The notes under the pieces: model-generated
Told to the model about the DNA's origin: nothing
The model's input: the letters and a program-made list of their open reading frames with translations, nothing else
Databases searched by the model: none
Assembly: GCF_018474015.1 (NCBI RefSeq)
Contig: NZ_JAHCSG010000003.1
Location: 1-64,000 of the forward strand
Length of the DNA stretch: 64,000 bases
DNA from: Williamsia sp. CHRR-6
GTDB lineage: Bacteria; Actinomycetota; Actinomycetes; Mycobacteriales; Mycobacteriaceae
Direction of reading: 5' to 3'
Part shown: in pieces, positions 45,238-54,835 of the stretch
Layout: each line of letters starts with the position of its first letter
Position numbering within the stretch: position 1 is the first letter of the stretch
Translations under genes and position numbers: made by a program

Positions 45238-46047
45238 GCGGATGGGGACCGGCTCGATGCCGTCGTCAGTGGGCAGAGCCCCGTCGACGGTGGCCATCAC
45301 CTGGTAGCTGTTGAGGTTCACCGCGCCACCATGGTTGTCGAGGAAGGCGGTGTCGGCAGCATCGCGCCCGGTTGCGATGCGCACCAATGCTTGTCGCGGT
45401 GCCAGTCCGGTGGGATCGATCACCAGCCAGCGGTCGTCGATCAGCGCCTCGGCCACCGCATGAAAGTCCATCGGCACGCATCCGGGCGCATAGACAGCCA
45501 CCAGCCGCGCCGGGATGTTCAACGCGCGCAACAGCGCCACCGCCAGGTGCGCGAAATCGCGGCACACCCCCGCCCCGGCCAGCAGAGTGTCGGCCGCCCC
45601 GTCGATGGGATCACTGGCACCGGGCAGGTAGTTCAATCTCCGCGAGACGAACCGGGCCACCTCGCCCAACAATCGTTCGGGCGCCGCGGACAGATCGAAT
45701 TCCGCTGTGACATAGCCGAAGAACTTGTCGGCCTCGGCGTACCGGCTGGGCCGCAGGTACAACGACCGATCGGTGATCTCCACCGTGACCGGATCGGATG
45801 GGGCCAGGATCGAAGCCGAGTAGTCCACCGCAACGTTGCCGACGGGCGCCTGCAACCTGTGGATCCGTGTGCCACAGGCCCCGATGATCTCCTCGGGCTG
45901 CACGGTCGAACCGTTGACCGACACCACCAGCGACTCGGTCACATGTGACCCCGGCGCGTACGCCACGGTCACCTGTAGTTCGAGTTCGGTGGGGGCGTCG
46001 ATTCTGATGTCCATCATCGACGAGACGTCACGTTTGATCGTTGTCAT
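45235..46047 (-). CDS. transglutaminase-like family protein
   Basis: A 270-residue protein with a papain-like triad: Cys in AGAGVCRDFAHL, His in MDFHAVAEA, Asp in LVIDPTGLAPRQ. The N-terminal beta domain is the transglutaminase_N type (MDIRIDAPTELELQ and related strands). The start is the ATG at 46047; a further ATG lies at MMDIRID. Family members are cysteine proteases or amidases of unknown substrate, common in Mycobacteriales. Confidence 0.85.
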   Translation of the reverse strand: MTTIKRDVSSMMDIRIDAPTELELQVTVAYAPGSHVTESLVVSVNGSTVQPEEIIGACGTRIHRLQAPVGNVAVDYSASILAPSDPVTVEITDRSLYLRPSRYAEADKFFGYVTAEFDLSAAPERLLGEVARFVSRRLNYLPGASDPIDGAADTLLAGAGVCRDFAHLAVALLRALNIPARLVAVYAPGCVPMDFHAVAEALIDDRWLVIDPTGLAPRQALVRIATGRDAADTAFLDNHGGAVNLNSYQVMATVDGALPTDDGIEPVPIR

Positions 46048-46097
46048 GGTGTACGCCGAGCGTAGGCCTCGGAGACCACAGCCGTAAACTCGGGCGT

Positions 46098-46853
46098 ATG
46101 AACACTGTGCAGACGTCATCGAACCGCAAGGTGGCCGTCGTCACCGGAGCCAGTTCCGGTATCGGCGAAGCCACGGCGAGAACCCTTGCCGCGCAGGGCT
46201 ATGACGTGGTGATCGGAGCTCGACGGCTCGATCGGCTCACCGCGGTCGCCGACGAGATCGGTGGGCGCGCAATCCCCCTCGACGTCACCGATGACGAATC
46301 GGTGGCCGCGTTCTGCGCGCACCTCGATCGGGTCGACATCCTGGTCAACAACGCCGGTGGCGCTCGTGGGCTGGCCACCGTGGCCCAGGCCGACCTCGAG
46401 GACTGGCGCTGGATGTGGGAGACCAACGTGATGGGGACAGTCCGGATGACCCGCGCGTTGCTGCCTGCGCTGGAGGCATCCGGCGACGGACTGATCGTGA
46501 CGATCACCTCGATCGCGGCCATCGAGCCTTACGACAACGGGTCGGGCTACACCGCGGCCAAACACGCCCAGGGCGTCATGCACCGCACGCTGCGTTTCGA
46601 ACTGCTGGGTAAACCGATCCGGCTCACCGAGATCCAGCCTGGCATGGTGGAAACCGAGTTCTCCCTGGTGCGCTTCGACGGCGACGCCCAGCGCGCCGCG
46701 TCGGTCTACGAGGGTCTGACCCCGCTGACCGCGGACGACATCGCCGAGGTCATCGGGTTCGTCGCCTCACGACCCCCGCACGTCAACCTCGACACCATCT
46801 TGATCAAACCGCGCGATCAGGCCAGCGCCCGCCGCAACATCAAGAACCCCTGA
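46098..46853 (+). CDS. short-chain dehydrogenase/reductase (SDR)
   Basis: A 251-residue classical SDR. The cofactor motif is VVTGASSGIGEATA (about 14-27), with NNAGGARG near 88, Ser in TITSIAAIEPY, and the catalytic YTAAK near 154. The C-terminus ends with HVNLDTILIKPRDQ, a pattern of serine or YdfG-like 3-hydroxy acid dehydrogenases. A related SDR lies next to lprQ in M. tuberculosis, but here the ugp operon intervenes. The substrate is unknown. Confidence 0.9.
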   Translation: MNTVQTSSNRKVAVVTGASSGIGEATARTLAAQGYDVVIGARRLDRLTAVADEIGGRAIPLDVTDDESVAAFCAHLDRVDILVNNAGGARGLATVAQADLEDWRWMWETNVMGTVRMTRALLPALEASGDGLIVTITSIAAIEPYDNGSGYTAAKHAQGVMHRTLRFELLGKPIRLTEIQPGMVETEFSLVRFDGDAQRAASVYEGLTPLTADDIAEVIGFVASRPPHVNLDTILIKPRDQASARRNIKNP

Positions 46854-46857
46854 GTTC

Positions 46858-47940
46858 TCAGGGGCGCAGGCGGACTCCGGAGTCGGCGTTGAAAAACAAC
46901 AACTCGGCCGGATCGGTGCGCAGCCGGACGGTCGCGCCGATCTCGGCGCTCACCGTCCGCGGCACCCGGGCCACCATCGCGGCGTCGGTGCCGTCGAGGG
47001 TGACGTGGAGCAGTGAGTCGGCACCGAGCTCTTCGAGCAGCCGCACCTTCCCCTCGATGGCGTTGGCCACCTCGGCACCGGCCAGCGTCACCGACTCGGG
47101 ACGAATACCGACCGTGACGGTGCCCCCAGCCGCCGCAGAGCGCACTGCGGGCGCCATTTCTACTGTGCCGGTGCCGATCTGGGCACCATCGGCGGTGACC
47201 TTCGCGGTGACCAGATTCATCCCGGGCGATCCGACGAAGCCGGCCACGAAGGCGTTGACCGGGTCGTCGTAGAGCTCCCGCGGCGCGGCGAGCTGTTGCA
47301 ATTCACCGTCGAGCATCACCGCCACCCGGTCACCCATCGTCATCGCCTCCACCTGATCGTGGGTGACGTAGATGGTGGTGACACCCAAAGACCGCTGCAG
47401 CGCCGAGATCTGCGCTCGGGTGGACACCCGCAGGCGCGCATCGAGATTCGACAGCGGCTCGTCCATGGCGAACACCTGGGGACGCCGAACGATGGCTCGC
47501 CCCATGGCAACTCGCTGCCGCTGCCCACCAGAGAGCTTGGCCGGCTTACGGTCGAGCAACTCGGTCAACTCCAACATCGAGGCCGCTTGCGCCACCCGGG
47601 TGGCGATCTCGTCCTTGGGTACCCGTGCGTTACGCAACGCGAACCCCATGTTGGCTGCCACCGTCATGTTCGGATACAGCGCGTAGTTCTGAAACACCAT
47701 CGCCACATCGCGCCGCTGCGGTTCCACATCGGTGACGTCGGTGTCGCCGATGTGAATGCTTCCCTCGGTGACGGCCTCCAACCCGGCCAGCATGCGCAGG
47801 CTGGTGGACTTGCCACAGCCCGACGGACCCACCAGCACCAAGAACTCACCGTCGGCGATGTCAAGATCGAGACCTCGCACCGACGGACGTTCGGCGCCCG
47901 GGTATCTCAGGCTGGCATTGCGGAAGGAGACCGTAGCCAT
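46858..47940 (-). CDS. ugpC: ABC transporter ATP-binding protein UgpC/MsmK-type
   Basis: A 360-residue sugar-ABC ATPase. The Walker A is GPSGCGKST, the signature LSGGQRQRVAMGRAI, Walker B VFAMDEPLSNLDA, and there is a C-terminal OB-fold (TOBE) regulatory domain. Its ATG overlaps the TGA of the binding-protein gene by one base. It powers the importer encoded by the three genes upstream; the order permease, permease, binding protein, ATPase is that of ugpAEBC in M. tuberculosis. Confidence 0.9.
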   Translation of the reverse strand: MATVSFRNASLRYPGAERPSVRGLDLDIADGEFLVLVGPSGCGKSTSLRMLAGLEAVTEGSIHIGDTDVTDVEPQRRDVAMVFQNYALYPNMTVAANMGFALRNARVPKDEIATRVAQAASMLELTELLDRKPAKLSGGQRQRVAMGRAIVRRPQVFAMDEPLSNLDARLRVSTRAQISALQRSLGVTTIYVTHDQVEAMTMGDRVAVMLDGELQQLAAPRELYDDPVNAFVAGFVGSPGMNLVTAKVTADGAQIGTGTVEMAPAVRSAAAGGTVTVGIRPESVTLAGAEVANAIEGKVRLLEELGADSLLHVTLDGTDAAMVARVPRTVSAEIGATVRLRTDPAELLFFNADSGVRLRP

Positions 47941-49271
47941 CAGCGGGGCAGCTTCGACTTGATCTGGGCGTTGTACACCGACTCGATGGACTTCTGGACG
48001 GTGCCCAGCGTCGCCTTCGGGTCTGCACCCTGGGCGATCGAAGCCAGCCCGTCACCGATGATCTTGGCGCCGTTGGGGATGAACACGCGAGCGTAGTCCT
48101 GCGAGCGGGTGGCCGAGAGCTGACGAACCGCGGTGTTGTAGTTGGGGTTCTTCTCGATGAACGCCTTCAGCGAGGGATCTTCCAGCGCCGACTTGCGCAC
48201 CGGCATGTACCCGGTGTTCTGCGAGAAGTACGACGTGTTGGCCGGGTTGGTGACGAACTCGATGAACGCCAACGCCGCCACCTTGCGGTCGGGGTCGCTG
48301 ACGTCGGACGGGACGGCGATGCCCGCGCCACCGGTGGGGCACGACGGACGCGGGCCAGGCAGGAACGCCGTCCCCACACCGAACTTCGCGGCCTTGGTGA
48401 TGGTCGACAGCGATCCGGTCGACTCCATCGCGCACGCGCCCAGGCCGGCACCGAAATCGCTGGCCGGGTCGGCGGTGATGCGGCCCCAGCCCTCGTCCTT
48501 GACGATCCGCTTGAGGAAGGTCGCCGCCTTCACGGTCTCGTCGGAGGTGAAGGTGAAGTCCCACTCCTTGGAGTAGCGGCCACCGAAGCTCCACACCGCA
48601 CCCTGCCAACCCCAGTCGATGTAGTCGGTGCCGTCAGGCAGCAGGATGGCCTTGCGGTCGCCACCGATCGCCTCATTGAGTTTCGGTGCCCACGTGGCGA
48701 ATTCGTCCCAGGTTTCAGGACCACGGTCGGGCAGCCCGGCCTTGGCGAAGACGTCCCTGTTGTAGTAGAACAGCGGCGTCGACCGCGAGTACGGCAACGC
48801 ATAGTGCTGCTTGTCGAAGATGTAGTCGGCGGCCAGGCTGTCGACGTAGTCGCTGAGATCGACCTTGGCCGCGGCGAACAGGCCGTCCAACGGCTCCAGC
48901 CGCTTGTTGAGCGCGAAGTTGAACCAGGTGGTGTCGGACACGACCACCAGATCGGGCACCTTGTTGCCGGCCAAGGCGGCCTGGAACTTGGTGGCCACCT
49001 CCTGGTAGTTCTTGCCCGCGTCCACCAGGTTGACCTTGATGGTGGGGAACTTGGCCTGGAAGTCGGTGATCAGCTTCTGCTCCAACGGCTTCGAGCTACC
49101 GGGGTGGTTACTCCAGAACTCCAGGGTGACCGGTTTGGTGGGCAGTGTGCCTGCGGCACTCGAGCCCGAGCCCGAGCTGGAGCTGCCGGTGCCTGCACAC
49201 GCCGACGCCCCGACTGCGACCGCGGCGGCGGCGCCGAGACCGAGGAATCCTCGCCTGTTCAGTTCAACCAT
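47940..49271 (-). CDS. ugpB: ABC transporter substrate-binding lipoprotein, UgpB-like
   Basis: A 443-residue lipoprotein. It begins with an RR-type signal (LNRRGFLGLGAAAAVAVGA) ending in a SACAG lipobox. Segments DAGKNYQEVATKFQAAL, YALPYSRSTPLFYYNRD, AGLPDRGPETWDEFATW, YFSQNTGYMPVRKSAL and RSQDYARVFIPNG match mycobacterial UgpB closely, a glycerophosphocholine/glycerophosphate binder. The start is the ATG at 49271. Substrate identity here is by homology. Confidence 0.88.
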   Translation of the reverse strand: MVELNRRGFLGLGAAAAVAVGASACAGTGSSSSGSGSSAAGTLPTKPVTLEFWSNHPGSSKPLEQKLITDFQAKFPTIKVNLVDAGKNYQEVATKFQAALAGNKVPDLVVVSDTTWFNFALNKRLEPLDGLFAAAKVDLSDYVDSLAADYIFDKQHYALPYSRSTPLFYYNRDVFAKAGLPDRGPETWDEFATWAPKLNEAIGGDRKAILLPDGTDYIDWGWQGAVWSFGGRYSKEWDFTFTSDETVKAATFLKRIVKDEGWGRITADPASDFGAGLGACAMESTGSLSTITKAAKFGVGTAFLPGPRPSCPTGGAGIAVPSDVSDPDRKVAALAFIEFVTNPANTSYFSQNTGYMPVRKSALEDPSLKAFIEKNPNYNTAVRQLSATRSQDYARVFIPNGAKIIGDGLASIAQGADPKATLGTVQKSIESVYNAQIKSKLPR

Positions 49272-49333
49272 GGTGGGTGTCCTTCGCTTTTCGGTGTTCG
49301 CCGGTGGTGGGTGTAGTGCGGTGGCAGCGTCGG

Positions 49334-50194
49334 TCAGCCTTTGACCGCGCCGGTGGTCAGACCCTTGATCATCTGCCGCTGCAGGAACAGGAACACGATG
49401 AGCATGGGTAGTGCGGTGAGGATGGTGCCTGCCATCACCTGACCCCAGTTGTTGCCATTCTCGTTGTTCTGCAACAGAGTCAGGCCGATGGGCAGCGGCG
49501 CCACCGACGAGTTGTCCGACATCAGGAACGGCCACAGGTATTCGTTCCACTCGTTGACCAGGGTGATCATCGCGAACGCCACCATCGTGGGGATGGAGAT
49601 GGGCAGGATGACCCGCAGCAGCAGCTTCCAGTGCCCGGCGCCGTCCATGCGTGCGGCCTCGATGATCTCGCGGGGCAGCGACAGGAAGTGGTTGCGCAGC
49701 AGGAAGGTTCCGAACGCCACCCCGGCCAGCGGCACGATGATGCCCAGGAATGTGTTGCGGAAGTTGACCATCAACGCGTAGTTGGAGATGACAGTGATCT
49801 GGTTGGGCACCATCAGCGCCGAGATGATGACGAAGAAGATGACCTTCTTGAACGGGAAACGCAGGAACACCAGCGCGTAGGCGGTGGTGATGCCCAGGAC
49901 GAACTTGATGCCCCCGGTGGCGAAGGTGATGATCAGCGAGTTGCGCAGATAGGTCCAGAACTGGATGCGGTCGTTGACGTCGGAGTAGTTGCGCGGGTGC
50001 AGCTTCGGCGGCCACCAGGTGGCGGGCGAGGTGTACACGTCGGGCTGGGTCTTGAGGGAGGTGATGATCATGAAGTACACGGGGATACCGATGAACAGCA
50101 GCACCGCGATCATCGCCACATATCCCCCGGCGGTGCCGAGCGGGTTGCGACCTGCGGTCCGCCCGGCTGCGCGCCGCTCGTCGGTGATCGTCAT
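49334..50194 (-). CDS. ugpE: ABC transporter permease UgpE-like
   Basis: A 286-residue inner-membrane permease with about six helices and the EAA loop EIIEAARMDGAGHWKLLLRV (about 185-204). Its ATG at 50194 overlaps the end of the first permease gene (ATGA). It forms the channel with the UgpA-like subunit. The frame is open further upstream, but similarity begins at this ATG. Confidence 0.9.
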   Translation of the reverse strand: MTITDERRAAGRTAGRNPLGTAGGYVAMIAVLLFIGIPVYFMIITSLKTQPDVYTSPATWWPPKLHPRNYSDVNDRIQFWTYLRNSLIITFATGGIKFVLGITTAYALVFLRFPFKKVIFFVIISALMVPNQITVISNYALMVNFRNTFLGIIVPLAGVAFGTFLLRNHFLSLPREIIEAARMDGAGHWKLLLRVILPISIPTMVAFAMITLVNEWNEYLWPFLMSDNSSVAPLPIGLTLLQNNENGNNWGQVMAGTILTALPMLIVFLFLQRQMIKGLTTGAVKG

Positions 50195-51120
50195 GACCGC
50201 TCCCGATCCATCAGGTAGACCTGGATCGCGGTGACGATCAGCAGGGCGAGGAACATGACCGTGGCGATGGTGGCCCCGTATCCGGCGCGCGAAGCCTGGA
50301 AGGTCTGGTCGTACACCTCGTAGATCATCGTGGTGGTGCCGTTGTTCGGGCCGCCGCGGGTCATCACGTTGATGATGTCGAAGACCTGAAGAGTGTTGAG
50401 CAGCACCGTGATCGACAGGAAATAGGTGGCCGGTCGCAACTGGGGCAGGGTGACCCGGGTCAGCTTCGTCCATGCCCGGGTGCCGTCGATGGCGGCCGCC
50501 TCGTCCAGATCACGATTGGTGGCCTGCAGCGCAGCCAGGTAGATCACGAAGGTGTAGCCCAGGTTCTTCCAGATGTAGGTGAAGGTGACCATGAACAGCG
50601 CCCAGTTCGGATCCTGATAGAAATCAGGGCTTTTCATACCGATCGAGTGCAGCATCGACTCGACCAGACCGAAGTTGGGGTGGAACACGAACTGGAAGGC
50701 CACCCCGATGGCGGCACCGGAGAGCACGAACGGCGCGAACACCACCGTCCGGACGATGTTGCGGCCCTTGAGAGCTCGGTCCAGCAACAGGGCCAGCGCC
50801 AACCCCAGCACCATGGAGATGACCACCGCGGCGACGGTGAACACCACTGTGTTGGTGACCACCGTGGCGGTGGTGGGGTCAGAGAACCACTCGCGGTAGT
50901 TCGACAACCCGATCCACTTGGCGGCGTCGCGGCCACCGATCTCCCACTGGGTGAACGACAGTCGGATGTTGTCGAGCAGCGGGCGGTAGGTGAACACCGT
51001 CAACAGCACCAGGTTGGGCAGCACGAACGCCAGGAACAAGACGTTCTCGCGCGCGGTCAGGTGCGCACGGATCCCACGCCTCGACGTGGGAGTCACCAAC
51101 TCGGTGGAACCGGCCATCAC
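50191..51120 (-). CDS. ugpA: ABC transporter permease UgpA-like
   Basis: A 309-residue permease with six helices and the EAA loop LDEAAAIDGTRAWTKLTRV (about 215-233). It is the first gene of ugpAEBC. Starts at 51120 or 51117 are possible. The 118 bp upstream (51121-51238) precede the L,D-transpeptidase gene end and should carry the operon promoter; no clear operator was seen. Confidence 0.9.
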   Translation of the reverse strand: MMAGSTELVTPTSRRGIRAHLTARENVLFLAFVLPNLVLLTVFTYRPLLDNIRLSFTQWEIGGRDAAKWIGLSNYREWFSDPTTATVVTNTVVFTVAAVVISMVLGLALALLLDRALKGRNIVRTVVFAPFVLSGAAIGVAFQFVFHPNFGLVESMLHSIGMKSPDFYQDPNWALFMVTFTYIWKNLGYTFVIYLAALQATNRDLDEAAAIDGTRAWTKLTRVTLPQLRPATYFLSITVLLNTLQVFDIINVMTRGGPNNGTTTMIYEVYDQTFQASRAGYGATIATVMFLALLIVTAIQVYLMDRERS

Positions 51121-51238
51121 CGGCGAAGCGTGCGCGGACAGGGTTACCGATTGGTGAACGCTGCCCGCTGATCAGATAGACATCTCCCGACCAGTGATCG
51201 ACCGATAACGCCCACCCCCGCGGGCCTCATCGCCGCGA

Positions 51239-52549
51239 TCAGCCGGTCGGCTGACGCCGCGCCGACGGCGACGGGGTGGTGGACGTGCCCGAGAGCTGCG
51301 GAGCGTCCGACGGGGTGGCCGGCGCCGAGGACGTCGGCGCCTCCCCGTCGAGCGCCGACATCGACTTCCATTGGGCGTAGGAGAACGTCCAGTCGTAGAT
51401 GTCACCGTCGGCCTGCGACAACTGCAGGCGAGTGTTGGTCACCTCGACCGGATCGCCGTAGATCGCGGTCTCGTAGTAGCGCTGCGCGTTCTCCAGCGAC
51501 AGGTTGATGCACCCGTTGGTCACGTTCGACGAGCCCTGGACCCCGGTGGTCTGCGGGTTGGCGTGGATGAATTCGCCGTTGTTGGAGATGCGCACCGCCC
51601 ACCGCTCGCGCACGTTGAAGTAGCCGGCGGCAGGGTTGGACATGTAGAAGTCCTCGTGCTTCTCGCTCACCACATGGATACCCGAGCGGGTCACGTTGCG
51701 GTCGAGGTCGCCTGAGCCGTAACTGCACGGCAACGACATCAGCAGCGATCCGTCGCGGATCACGTCGATCTTGAACGAGGTGGCGTCGGCCTTCACGATC
51801 TGCGACCGGCCGATGGTGAAATCGCTGGTCACATCGGCCGCGCCGTAGACGCCGTCACCGTGGTCGAGCCCGTAGAGCTTGCCGACCATGGAAAACTTGG
51901 TGCCCGGCGCGAAATACTCCGCCGGCCGCCAGTGCACGCGCGAACCGTTGTCCTCGGGCAACCAGCCCCAGCTGCCCTCGGTGGGTGGCGTGGTGGTGAC
52001 GGTCAGCGCCCGCTCGACAGCCTTCTTGTCGGTCACCTCGGCGTCGAACTTGAGGATCAGGGGCGCCGCGATACCCACTTCCTGGCCGTCGGCGATGTTG
52101 ATGACGACGTTGATCTGGTCTTTGGGGGTGATGGTGGTGAAGGTGCCCTGCACGGGGACGGTCTTGCCGTCGTCGCCGACTGCGGTACCCGACCAGGTGT
52201 AGGCCACGCCGTATCCCAGGGGCTCGGCGATGCGGTAGGTGGTGCCGTCGGCGGCCAGCGCCCCCTTGACGACGGTGCCGCGCGCGTTGGTCAGCTTCAC
52301 GTCGGCGTTGAGCTTGCCCTTGCTGACCGACACGGCGAAACCGGCGGTGGGGCTGGGCTGCGCGCCGTCGGCCAGAGCCGGGGTGAACGTGATCTCGGCG
52401 CTCGGCTTCGGCGGTGGTGTCGATTTCTTGGGCTCTGACGAGGTACCGCCGCTGCTACATGCTGCGGCGGTCACGCCGAGCGCGCCGGCGGCCAGGGTGG
52501 CCAACGCGCCCCGCCGCGTCAGCTGAGCCTTGGCATGACTGTCCTCCAT
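51239..52549 (-). CDS. L,D-transpeptidase lipoprotein (LprQ/LdtMt5-like)
   Basis: A 436-residue exported lipoprotein with a twin-arginine-like signal ([19 protein letters not shown]) and lipobox AAACSS. Two Ig-like domains (about 50-260) precede a YkuD domain (about 265-395), which makes 3-3 crosslinks in peptidoglycan. The catalytic Cys is in VTNGCINLS, where most family members have SHGC. A C-terminal Ser/Pro-rich tail follows. It is next to murB, as lprQ is in M. tuberculosis. Confidence 0.88.
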   Translation of the reverse strand: MEDSHAKAQLTRRGALATLAAGALGVTAAACSSGGTSSEPKKSTPPPKPSAEITFTPALADGAQPSPTAGFAVSVSKGKLNADVKLTNARGTVVKGALAADGTTYRIAEPLGYGVAYTWSGTAVGDDGKTVPVQGTFTTITPKDQINVVINIADGQEVGIAAPLILKFDAEVTDKKAVERALTVTTTPPTEGSWGWLPEDNGSRVHWRPAEYFAPGTKFSMVGKLYGLDHGDGVYGAADVTSDFTIGRSQIVKADATSFKIDVIRDGSLLMSLPCSYGSGDLDRNVTRSGIHVVSEKHEDFYMSNPAAGYFNVRERWAVRISNNGEFIHANPQTTGVQGSSNVTNGCINLSLENAQRYYETAIYGDPVEVTNTRLQLSQADGDIYDWTFSYAQWKSMSALDGEAPTSSAPATPSDAPQLSGTSTTPSPSARRQPTG

Positions 52550-52632
52550 GGCACCTGAGGCTACCCGGACATCCGATCACCCTGCCCTCGGTTGCCGACC
52601 GAGGGCACCGAGACGACCTCACCGAGACGACC

Positions 52633-53730
52633 TCACAGGGAGCAGCCCACCATCACCGGTTCAGGCTCCAGCTGGACCCCGAACGCGGCCCGCACCCCGT
52701 CGCGCACCTCACGGGCCAGCGCCAGCACATCCTCGGTGCGGGCGGTGCCGCGATTGGTCACCGCCAGAGAATGCTTGGTGGACAACCGGACCGGCGCATG
52801 GGCTCCGGGGTGTCCGCGCCCGAACCCGGCCTTCTCTATCAACCAGCCGGCCGAGAGCTTCACCCCGTCGCGGGCGGGATGGCGGGGTACCTCCACCGCG
52901 CCCAACCGCGCGGCCACCGCAGCCAGGATGTGAGGGAGATCATCATCGGCCACAACGGGATTGGTGAAGAACGAGCCGACACTCCAGGTGTCGTGATCGA
53001 TCGGGTCGAGCACCATCCCCTTGCTGCGACGCAGCGCCAGAACCTGCTCACGCGCCTGGGCCGCGTCGACGCGCCCGTTCGGCTCCACACCCAAGGCAAG
53101 TGCCAGTTCGCGATAGCGGATGGGGGCGCTGGTGGCGTCGGTGGTGCACCGCAGCGCCACCGCCACCACCACCCGATCGTCGCGACCCTTGAGCACACTG
53201 CTGCGATAGCTCAGCTCCAGCGCCGCGGGGTCCACCCACCGCACCGAGTGATCGCGGCGGTCCAACAGTTGCACCCCGTCGAGGACGTCGGCGATCTCCA
53301 CTCCGTAGGCACCCACGTTCTGCACCGGGGTGGCTCCGACCGCGCCGGGAATACCGGACAGACACTCCAATCCACCGAGTCCACGGGCGACGGTCTGGGC
53401 CACCAACTCGTCCCACACCATCCCCGCGCCGACCTCCACGCGCACGGTGCCAGATGCCCGAGCAACACCCGATACGTCAGAAGCGTTGTCCCCGAACGAG
53501 ATCTCGGAGTTGGCGAGCACCACCACGGTGCCGGCGAACCCATCGTCACCGACCACCAGGTTCGACCCGCCGCCCACCAGCAGCACCGGCTCACCGACGT
53601 CGTCGAGCCGGGTGATGGTGTCGATCAACTCAGCGCTGGTGCGCACCCGCAGCACCGCGTGGGCAGGTCCGCCGACACGCAGCGTGGTCAGCTCGGCCAA
53701 CGTCGGGGCGGGACGCGAACGGGGATGCAC
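52633..53730 (-). CDS. murB: UDP-N-acetylmuramate dehydrogenase
   Basis: A 365-residue FAD enzyme that reduces UDP-GlcNAc-enolpyruvate to UDP-MurNAc for peptidoglycan. It shows TLAELTTLRVGGPAHAVLR, LLVGGGSNLVVGDDGF, GLECLSGIPGAVGATPVQNV and YRSSVLKGRDD, and the C-terminal KAGFGRGHPGAHAPVRLSTK. The GTG at 53730 is the natural start although the frame is open further upstream. A DUF2505 gene is divergent 24 bp away. Confidence 0.94.
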   Translation of the reverse strand: MHPRSRPAPTLAELTTLRVGGPAHAVLRVRTSAELIDTITRLDDVGEPVLLVGGGSNLVVGDDGFAGTVVVLANSEISFGDNASDVSGVARASGTVRVEVGAGMVWDELVAQTVARGLGGLECLSGIPGAVGATPVQNVGAYGVEIADVLDGVQLLDRRDHSVRWVDPAALELSYRSSVLKGRDDRVVVAVALRCTTDATSAPIRYRELALALGVEPNGRVDAAQAREQVLALRRSKGMVLDPIDHDTWSVGSFFTNPVVADDDLPHILAAVAARLGAVEVPRHPARDGVKLSAGWLIEKAGFGRGHPGAHAPVRLSTKHSLAVTNRGTARTEDVLALAREVRDGVRAAFGVQLEPEPVMVGCSL

Positions 53731-53754
53731 CGGGCAACGGTAACGTCTCGCGTC

Positions 53755-54255
53755 ATGGCCACGAAGTTTGAGCAGTCCACCACCTGTCCCCTGTCCATGG
53801 CGCAGTACCGCCAGGCGCTCGCCGATCCCGCCTACTGGGCCGACCTCGCCAAAGGGCACGAAGACGCCCCCGGCGAGGTCGTCTCGCACACCGTCGAGGA
53901 GACCGGCGTCGCCATCGAGATGATCCAGAAGATTCCGGCCTCCCAGCTGCCGTCGGTGGTCACCGCGGTCATCTCCGGCGACCTGGTCATCAACCGCAAG
54001 ATGAGCTGGAACTACATCACCGACACCCACGTCGACGGCACCTTCGACGCCGACGTCGCCAACTCGCCCGCGAACATCACCGGCGCCCTCAGCGTCGACG
54101 GCGCCGACGAGTTGGACTTGTCGACCAACGTGGCCGTGGAGGTCAAGGTCCCCCTGATCGGCGGCAAGATCGAGAAGATGATCGCCCAAAGCCTGCAGGA
54201 GCTGGTGACCGGCGAGCGCGACCACGTCGTGAAGTGGGTCCAAGAGAAGTACTGA
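53755..54255 (+). CDS. DUF2505 domain protein (first of two)
   Basis: A 166-residue SRPBCC-like protein of the actinobacterial DUF2505 family, with CPLSMAQYRQALADPAYWAD, EMIQKIPASQLPSVVTAVIS, DVANSPANITGALSVDGADE and VEVKVPLIGGKIEKMIAQSL. The fold suggests lipid or polyketide binding. Its function is unknown. A paralogue follows 51 bp downstream on the same strand. It is next to murB, as in M. tuberculosis. Confidence 0.85.
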   Translation: MATKFEQSTTCPLSMAQYRQALADPAYWADLAKGHEDAPGEVVSHTVEETGVAIEMIQKIPASQLPSVVTAVISGDLVINRKMSWNYITDTHVDGTFDADVANSPANITGALSVDGADELDLSTNVAVEVKVPLIGGKIEKMIAQSLQELVTGERDHVVKWVQEKY

Positions 54256-54306
54256 GCGTAGGCCGCCGGGGCGGCGCTGGGATGGGTGGCAGGTAGCGTA
54301 CCGGGC

Positions 54307-54816
54307 ATGGCACGTCGTCTCAGCTACTCGGCCCGGCACGAGGTCGCCCCGGAAACGGTCTACTCCGCGCTGAAGGAACGCCAGTTCTGGGAGGACCAGA
54401 TGACGGAGTTCCGCAAGCTCACCCCGCGCTCGGACATCGAGTCGTTCACCGTCGACGACAACGGCATCGACGTGGTGCTCATCCAGACCATCCCCAAGAC
54501 CGATCTGCCGGCGATTGCTGCCGCGGTGATCAAGAAGGACCTGGTGATCACCCGCAAGGAGTTCCTCGGTCCGTTCGATGCGACCAAGACCGAGGGCACC
54601 TACAGCGCCGCCATCCCCGCCGGCCCTGGCAACCTCACCGGCGTGCAGGAGCTGCTGCCCACCGAGACCGGCTGCACCCTGCGCCGCACCTCGGAGGTCA
54701 AGGTCTTCATCCCGTTCGTCAACGGCAAGCTCGAGCAACTGGTCCTGGTGCACCTGGTGGATCTGTTCCGCGGCGAAGCGGAGTTCACCGGCGACTGGAT
54801 CAAGGCACACGGCTGA
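54307..54816 (+). CDS. DUF2505 domain protein (second of two)
   Basis: A 169-residue paralogue of the preceding gene with the same order of motifs: RHEVAPETVYSALKERQFWED, IQTIPKTDLPAIAAAVIKKD, IPAGPGNLTGVQELLPTET and VKVFIPFVNGKLEQLVLVHL. The similarity between the two copies shows an old tandem duplication. Its function is unknown. Confidence 0.85.
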   Translation: MARRLSYSARHEVAPETVYSALKERQFWEDQMTEFRKLTPRSDIESFTVDDNGIDVVLIQTIPKTDLPAIAAAVIKKDLVITRKEFLGPFDATKTEGTYSAAIPAGPGNLTGVQELLPTETGCTLRRTSEVKVFIPFVNGKLEQLVLVHLVDLFRGEAEFTGDWIKAHG

Positions 54817-54835
54817 GCCCTCAGAGGGGCGATCT

